Shown here one piece after another: positions 6,753 to 10,551 of a stretch of 10,551 nucleotides of DNA; the stretch's first letter is position 1; each line of letters opens with the position of its first letter. The translations under genes and the position numbers were made by a program. Under the pieces are notes generated by a model. That model worked only from the letters and a program-made list of their open reading frames with translations. It was not told the origin of the DNA and did no database searches. Source of the DNA: JAJKIP01 sp040509055 (GTDB taxonomy: Bacteria; Bacteroidota; Bacteroidia; Chitinophagales; Chitinophagaceae); contig JBEVLT010000014.1 of the NCBI GenBank assembly GCA_040509055.1, positions 1 to 10,551 on the forward strand, in the 5' to 3' direction.

Positions 6753-6859
6753 TTTGGTGTCATTCTGTAAAAGCCTGCCGCCAGGCAAGCAAATCCGAAA
6801 GAGGATCTTAGTGCGGCTGGAGATACAGAATGACAATTTTTTTCATTGTGGGCACCAAA
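6753..6859. repeat. Nested inverted-repeat element, possibly REP- or MITE-like
   Basis: A perfect 12-bp inverted repeat, TGTCATTCTGTA (6758-6769) and TACAGAATGACA (6824-6835), encloses 54 nt. Inside is a further hairpin, GCCTG/CAGGC (6773-6777 with 6782-6786). Outside, TTTGGTG (6753-6759, overlapping the first arm by two bases) and CACCAAA (6853-6859) form another 7-bp inverted pair. The right 12-bp arm is followed by a run of seven T (6837-6843), so on the plus strand it could also help end dsbD transcription. No coding capacity is credible. The element lies between the stop codon and the terminator of the sigma-factor gene, so it would be in that gene's 3' untranslated region. Its structure suggests an interspersed palindromic repeat, but copy number cannot be seen here. 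Confidence 0.65.
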
Positions 6860-6877
6860 TATACTGTAGATAACAAC

Positions 6878-7459
6878 TTACAAAGCAATTTGTTTTTGCA
6901 CCATTAATTTTCTCAGGTTGATGAGGCCGTAGCGCATGCGCCCGAGTGCTGTATTGATGCTGCAGTTGGTAGCCGCTGCAATTTCTTTGAAGCTCATGTC
7001 TGCAAAATGGCGCAGGATGATCACTTCGCGCTGGTCTTCGGGCAGGCGGTCCAGCATCTCGCGTACACGGTGATGGCTCTGGCGCCTGATCAGGATGGTT
7101 TCGGCGCTGTCGTCCACGAAATTCAGCACTTCGAAAATGTCCTTGTCCTCGCTGGTACGGATGGTCGGGGTCCGTTTTACCTTGCGGAAATTGTCCACGC
7201 ACAAGTTGTGAGCGATGCGCATGGCCCAGGGAAGGAATTTTCCTTCTTCCGTATAGCGGCCGCTCCGCATGGTATCGATGATGCGGATAAAAACATCCTG
7301 CAGGATATCTTCGGCGAGGTATTTGTCCTTAACCAGGAACAAAATAGAGGTATACAATTTGTCTTTATGGCGCAGGATCAGGGCTTCCAGCGCATCAAGA
7401 TTGCCATCCTTAAAAAGATGGATCAATTCATGATCGGTCTTTTGGTTAAAAGCTTTCAT
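6878..7459 (-). CDS. RNA polymerase sigma-70 family factor, ECF-like
   Basis: A 193-residue sigma factor made only of the two core regions, as in extracytoplasmic-function (group 4) sigma factors. Region 2 covers about residues 25-92, with AEDILQDVFIRI (49-60) and FLPWAMRIAHNLCVDNFR (75-92), which bind core polymerase and melt the -10 region. Region 4 covers about 127-188, with LPEDQREVIILRHFADMSFKEIAA split across a helix-turn-helix (139-162) and the recognition helix SINTALGRMRYG (167-178). Length is normal for the class. The start is ATG at 7459-7457. No anti-sigma factor or membrane regulator lies beside it; its neighbours are convergent dsbD and divergent uvrA, so its control and targets are not visible. 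A candidate promoter lies at 7575-7605 and a terminator at 6749-6720. The family is certain; the regulon is unknown. Confidence 0.95.
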   Translation of the reverse strand: MKAFNQKTDHELIHLFKDGNLDALEALILRHKDKLYTSILFLVKDKYLAEDILQDVFIRIIDTMRSGRYTEEGKFLPWAMRIAHNLCVDNFRKVKRTPTIRTSEDKDIFEVLNFVDDSAETILIRRQSHHRVREMLDRLPEDQREVIILRHFADMSFKEIAAATNCSINTALGRMRYGLINLRKLMVQKQIAL

Positions 7460-7574
7460 AAACTCCTACAATTTTGTGGTTCAACGGATAGTGTGTCGGT
7501 AACGAATCGGTAAAAACAGCGTAGAAGTCTATGCGATAGGGAGATTTTTTTCGGTGTTTTAGATATTGGAACAC

Positions 7575-7605
7575 TAAAAATAGGGTATTTCCGCAAACAG
7601 CCAAA
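7575..7605 (-). promoter_or_regulatory. Candidate promoter for the sigma-factor gene
   Basis: On the minus strand TTTG (7605-7602), a 19-nt spacer and TATTTTTA (7582-7575) match the Bacteroidota consensus with one mismatch at the last base of TAnnTTTG. The leader would be about 110 nt. The region is AT-rich, which makes chance matches more likely. Confidence 0.4.
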
Positions 7606-7686
7606 CAATTCGCTGCATGGAAAGTTATTTTTAATGTCAAAAAAATGTTAATCATATTGATCGATCCGGGAAGCAGCCAAAGGCTT

Positions 7687-7694
7687 TACTTTTG
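7687..7694 (+). promoter_or_regulatory. Candidate -7 promoter element for uvrA
   Basis: TACTTTTG matches TAnnTTTG exactly, 12 nt before the uvrA ATG at 7707. The best TTG upstream (7657-7659) is 27 nt away, longer than usual, so the -33 part is poor. If used, the transcript would have a leader of only about 8 nt. The element overlaps a possible TTG start at 7692 and argues for ATG 7707 instead. Confidence 0.45.
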
Positions 7695-7706
7695 CCCGTC
7701 ATAACC

Positions 7707-10541
7707 ATGAGCAAAACCATAAAAAGAAAGACGCCGGCAGCGGCCATAAGGTTGAAATCGGCTGAAAATATACTGATCAAAGGCGCCCGTGTGCACAACC
7801 TGAAGAACGTGACGGTGGAAATACCGCGCAACAAGCTGGTTGTGGTAACCGGGGTGTCGGGGTCGGGCAAGTCGTCGCTGACCATCGATACACTGTATGC
7901 CGAAGGACAGCGGCGTTACGCAGAAAGCCTCAGTGCCTATGCCCGCCAGTTCCTGAACCGGATGAACAAGCCGGATGTGGATTATATTAAAGGATTGTGT
8001 CCCGCTATCGCCATCGAGCAGAAAGTGATCACCCGCACGCCGCGGAGCACTGTCGGCAGCATGACGGAGATATACGATTACCTGCGGCTGCTTTTTGCAC
8101 GGATCGGCCACACCATTTCGCCGGTTTCAGGCCGGGAAGTGAAAAAAGATGATGTGGCGGACGTGGTACGTACCATCCAGCAGCAGGCGCCCGGCGATAA
8201 GGTATATATCCTTGTACCGTTCAAGCAGCATCGTAACCGTGATGTAAAAGAAGAGCTGAATATCCTGGCGCAAAAAGGCTTTTCGCGGATCTACAACCGG
8301 CAGGGCGGGATTGTCTCCCGTATCGAAGAGCTCCAGGAGCTGTCCGGCAAGGCATTAACTGCACAGATGCCCGGCGGGCAGGAGGGAACCTATATCCTGG
8401 TCGACCGCATCGTGGTAAAGGATTTTGAAGAAGACGATATTCACCGCCTGTCCGACTCCGTGGGCACGGCTTTTTATGAAGGAGAAGGCGACGTATACAT
8501 CGAGATCAATTCGGAGCGGTTGCTTCATTTCAACAACCGTTTCGAGGCCGATGGCATGCAGTTCGAAGAACCGGTACCGAATTTATTTTCCTTCAACAAT
8601 CCTTTTGGCGCCTGCCCCGTATGCGAAGGATTCAGCCAGGTGTTGGGTATTGATAGCGACCTGGTGATCCCCGACAAACGGCTGAGCATATACGATGGAG
8701 CTGTTGCTCCCTGGAAGGGCGAAAAGCTGGGATTGTGGCGGGAGCAGTTTATCCGGGGCGCCAAAAAATTCAATTTCCCGGTACACAAACCTGTTTCCGA
8801 CCTGACCGCCAGCCAATACGAATTATTGTGGACCGGCAACGAACATGTTCACGGGATCAACGACTTTTTCAAAGAAGTAGAGCAGAATCTCTACAAGGTA
8901 CAATACCGCGTGCTGCTGAGCCGCTACCGGGGCCGCACTACCTGCCCTGAATGCAAAGGCTACCGGCTGCGCAAGGAGGCCCTCTATGTGAAAATAGACG
9001 GTAAGCATATCGGCGAACTGAGTGAGTGGCCGGTAAGGGATCTGAAGACCTGGTTTGATGCGCTGGAAGCCAGGCTGACACCGCATGAGACGGAGATCGG
9101 CAAGCGCATCCTGCTGGAGCTGCACCACCGCCTGAAGACGCTGCTGGATGTAGGACTCGGTTACCTGACCATCAACCGGCTGGCCAATACGCTCAGCGGC
9201 GGTGAAAGCCAGCGTATCCAGCTGACGCGGAGCCTGGGCAGCAACCTGACCGATTCGCTGTATATCCTGGACGAGCCGTCCATCGGCCTGCATTCCAGGG
9301 ACACGGCCAACCTGATCCGCGTGCTGAAGGAGCTGCGCGACCTGGGCAATACCGTGGTGGTCGTTGAGCACGACGAGATGATGATGCGGGAAGCCGATCA
9401 TATCATCGACATGGGGCCACTGGCCTCGCATCTCGGCGGCGAAGTGATTGCAGAAGGAGATTGTGATACCCTGGTTGCCAACCCGGCCAGCCTGACCGGC
9501 CAATACCTGACGGGCAAGCTGGCGATCGAACCGCCGAAAGCGATCCGGAAATGGAACCGCTCCATCACGGTGGAAGGTGCGCGCCAGCATAACCTGAAGG
9601 ATATCACGGTAGCGTTTCCACTGAATGTACTGTGCGTGGTGAGTGGCGTAAGCGGCAGCGGTAAAACCACGCTTGTCAGGCAAATATTGTATCCCGCCCT
9701 GCGAAAAATGAAAGGCGAGTTTGCCGATAAAGTGGGTTTTCACAAAGCCGTTTCCGGCGACACCGAAAGCATTGCCCAGGTAGAGATGGTGGACCAGAAC
9801 CCGATCGGCAAGTCATCCCGCAGCAACCCTGTTACGTATATCAAGGCCTATGATGAGATACGCGATCTGTTTGCCCGGCAGCCGCTGAGCAAGATGCGGG
9901 GTTTCCAGCCCAAGCATTTTTCCTTCAACGTGGATGGCGGTCGCTGCGATACCTGCAAAGGCGAAGGCGAGCAGGTAGTGGAAATGCAGTTCCTGGCCGA
10001 TGTTCACCTGACCTGCGAAGCCTGCAACGGCAAAAAGTTCAAAGAGGAAGTGCTGGAAGTGCAATACAAAGACAAGAATATCCACGATGTGCTGGAAATG
10101 AGCGTGGACGAGGCCATCGATTTTTTTTATACCGAAAAATCGCTGGTCAAAGCCATTCAGCCGCTGAGCGATGTGGGATTAGGCTATATCAAACTGGGGC
10201 AATCTTCCGATACCCTGTCGGGCGGGGAGGCGCAGCGGGTCAAGCTGGCTTCGTTCCTTGGCAAAGGCCGCAGCACCAATAAAATTCTTTTCATCTTCGA
10301 TGAGCCGACCACGGGGCTGCATTTTCATGATATTAAAAAGCTGCTGGTCTCCTTCAATGCGCTGATCGAGCAGGGACATTCCATCATCGTGATCGAACAC
10401 AATACCGATGTGATCAAAAGTGCTGACTGGGTGATCGACCTGGGTCCTGAAGCTGGCGACGGCGGCGGGCAGCTGGTGTATGCGGGCAAGCCCGATGGAT
10501 TGAAGAAGGAAAAAAGAAGCCATACCGGGCGGTTCATGTAA
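7707..10541 (+). CDS. uvrA: Excinuclease ABC subunit A (UvrA)
   Basis: UvrA is the damage-sensing ATPase of nucleotide excision repair; as a dimer it recognises distorted DNA and loads UvrB. The 944-residue product is full length and has two ABC ATPase halves. First half: Walker A GVSGSGKSS (49-57), a UvrB-binding region (about 130-250), an insertion region, signature LSGGE (496-500), Walker B with LDEPSIGLH (521-529) and the H-loop VEHDE (about 553). Second half: Walker A GVSGSGKTT (647-655), a zinc finger C747-x2-C750-x19-C770-x2-C773, signature LSGGE (837-841), FDEPTTGLH (864-872) and IEHNT (about 897). The presence of the UvrB-binding region argues for a true UvrA rather than a short UvrA2-type protein. 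In the first zinc module only C303/C306 and a distant C413/C416 remain; the usual CPxC ahead of LFSFNNP is absent. ATG 7707 is preferred over TTG 7692, which lies in the probable promoter. Bacteroidota often carry more than one uvrA paralogue; which this is cannot be settled here. Confidence 0.97.
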   Translation: MSKTIKRKTPAAAIRLKSAENILIKGARVHNLKNVTVEIPRNKLVVVTGVSGSGKSSLTIDTLYAEGQRRYAESLSAYARQFLNRMNKPDVDYIKGLCPAIAIEQKVITRTPRSTVGSMTEIYDYLRLLFARIGHTISPVSGREVKKDDVADVVRTIQQQAPGDKVYILVPFKQHRNRDVKEELNILAQKGFSRIYNRQGGIVSRIEELQELSGKALTAQMPGGQEGTYILVDRIVVKDFEEDDIHRLSDSVGTAFYEGEGDVYIEINSERLLHFNNRFEADGMQFEEPVPNLFSFNNPFGACPVCEGFSQVLGIDSDLVIPDKRLSIYDGAVAPWKGEKLGLWREQFIRGAKKFNFPVHKPVSDLTASQYELLWTGNEHVHGINDFFKEVEQNLYKVQYRVLLSRYRGRTTCPECKGYRLRKEALYVKIDGKHIGELSEWPVRDLKTWFDALEARLTPHETEIGKRILLELHHRLKTLLDVGLGYLTINRLANTLSGGESQRIQLTRSLGSNLTDSLYILDEPSIGLHSRDTANLIRVLKELRDLGNTVVVVEHDEMMMREADHIIDMGPLASHLGGEVIAEGDCDTLVANPASLTGQYLTGKLAIEPPKAIRKWNRSITVEGARQHNLKDITVAFPLNVLCVVSGVSGSGKTTLVRQILYPALRKMKGEFADKVGFHKAVSGDTESIAQVEMVDQNPIGKSSRSNPVTYIKAYDEIRDLFARQPLSKMRGFQPKHFSFNVDGGRCDTCKGEGEQVVEMQFLADVHLTCEACNGKKFKEEVLEVQYKDKNIHDVLEMSVDEAIDFFYTEKSLVKAIQPLSDVGLGYIKLGQSSDTLSGGEAQRVKLASFLGKGRSTNKILFIFDEPTTGLHFHDIKKLLVSFNALIEQGHSIIVIEHNTDVIKSADWVIDLGPEAGDGGGQLVYAGKPDGLKKEKRSHTGRFM

Positions 10542-10551
10542 GCAGGCGATA

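Noticed and set aside
6618..6836. Minus-strand ORF (72 codons) over the inverted-repeat element
   Set aside because: It runs through the terminator hairpin and the palindrome, so it is a by-product of repeat sequence, not a plausible protein.
7692..7706. Upstream TTG start for uvrA
   Set aside because: The TTG is inside a perfect TAnnTTTG element (7687-7694), so it is likely untranscribed. ATG at 7707 gives a normal UvrA N-terminus.
8823..9743. Minus-strand ORF (306 codons) opposite uvrA
   Set aside because: It is long only because uvrA codon use leaves few complementary stops. The plus strand encodes invariant UvrA motifs through the same interval.

Overview
The window looks like a chromosomal segment from a member of the Bacteroidota, most likely the Chitinophagaceae. 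Three things suggest this. Start codons are not preceded by clear Shine-Dalgarno sequences. Several intergenic regions carry the Bacteroidota-type promoter (TTG, a spacer of about 19 nt, then TAnnTTTG). The protein families (Kup, a multi-pass membrane protein of DUF6427 type, stand-alone PurQ, a DsbD with a C-terminal thioredoxin domain, a small sigma-70 factor, UvrA) also fit in sequence style. The exact genus cannot be told from the sequence alone.

Layout, left to right. Positions 1-479 (minus strand) hold the N-terminal quarter of a Kup potassium transporter, with a candidate promoter at 541-573. Divergent from it, on the plus strand, are an unrecognised secreted protein with a Tyr/Trp-rich patch (730-2253) and, 29 nt later, a polytopic membrane protein (2283-3269); the two are probably co-transcribed. 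purQ follows (3360-4040) with its own near-perfect promoter. Next comes a thiol-redox pair: a small exported protein that is only a DsbD N-terminal domain (4113-4571), then full-length DsbD (4633-6594), separated by a strong hairpin and T-run. A non-coding stretch (6595-6877) contains an inverted-repeat element and a minus-strand terminator. After it lie a minus-strand ECF-like sigma factor (6878-7459) and, divergent from it, a complete uvrA (7707-10541).

Most genes are housekeeping or envelope functions: potassium uptake, purine synthesis, periplasmic disulfide reduction and nucleotide excision repair. The most interesting point is the division of labour suggested by the redox pair. The DsbD N-terminal domain has no cysteine left in its mature part, while the neighbouring stand-alone N-terminal domain keeps a C-X4-C pair, so the small protein may be the exchangeable redox partner that the DsbD membrane core reduces. 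I saw no mobile-element gene, CRISPR array, tRNA or rRNA.
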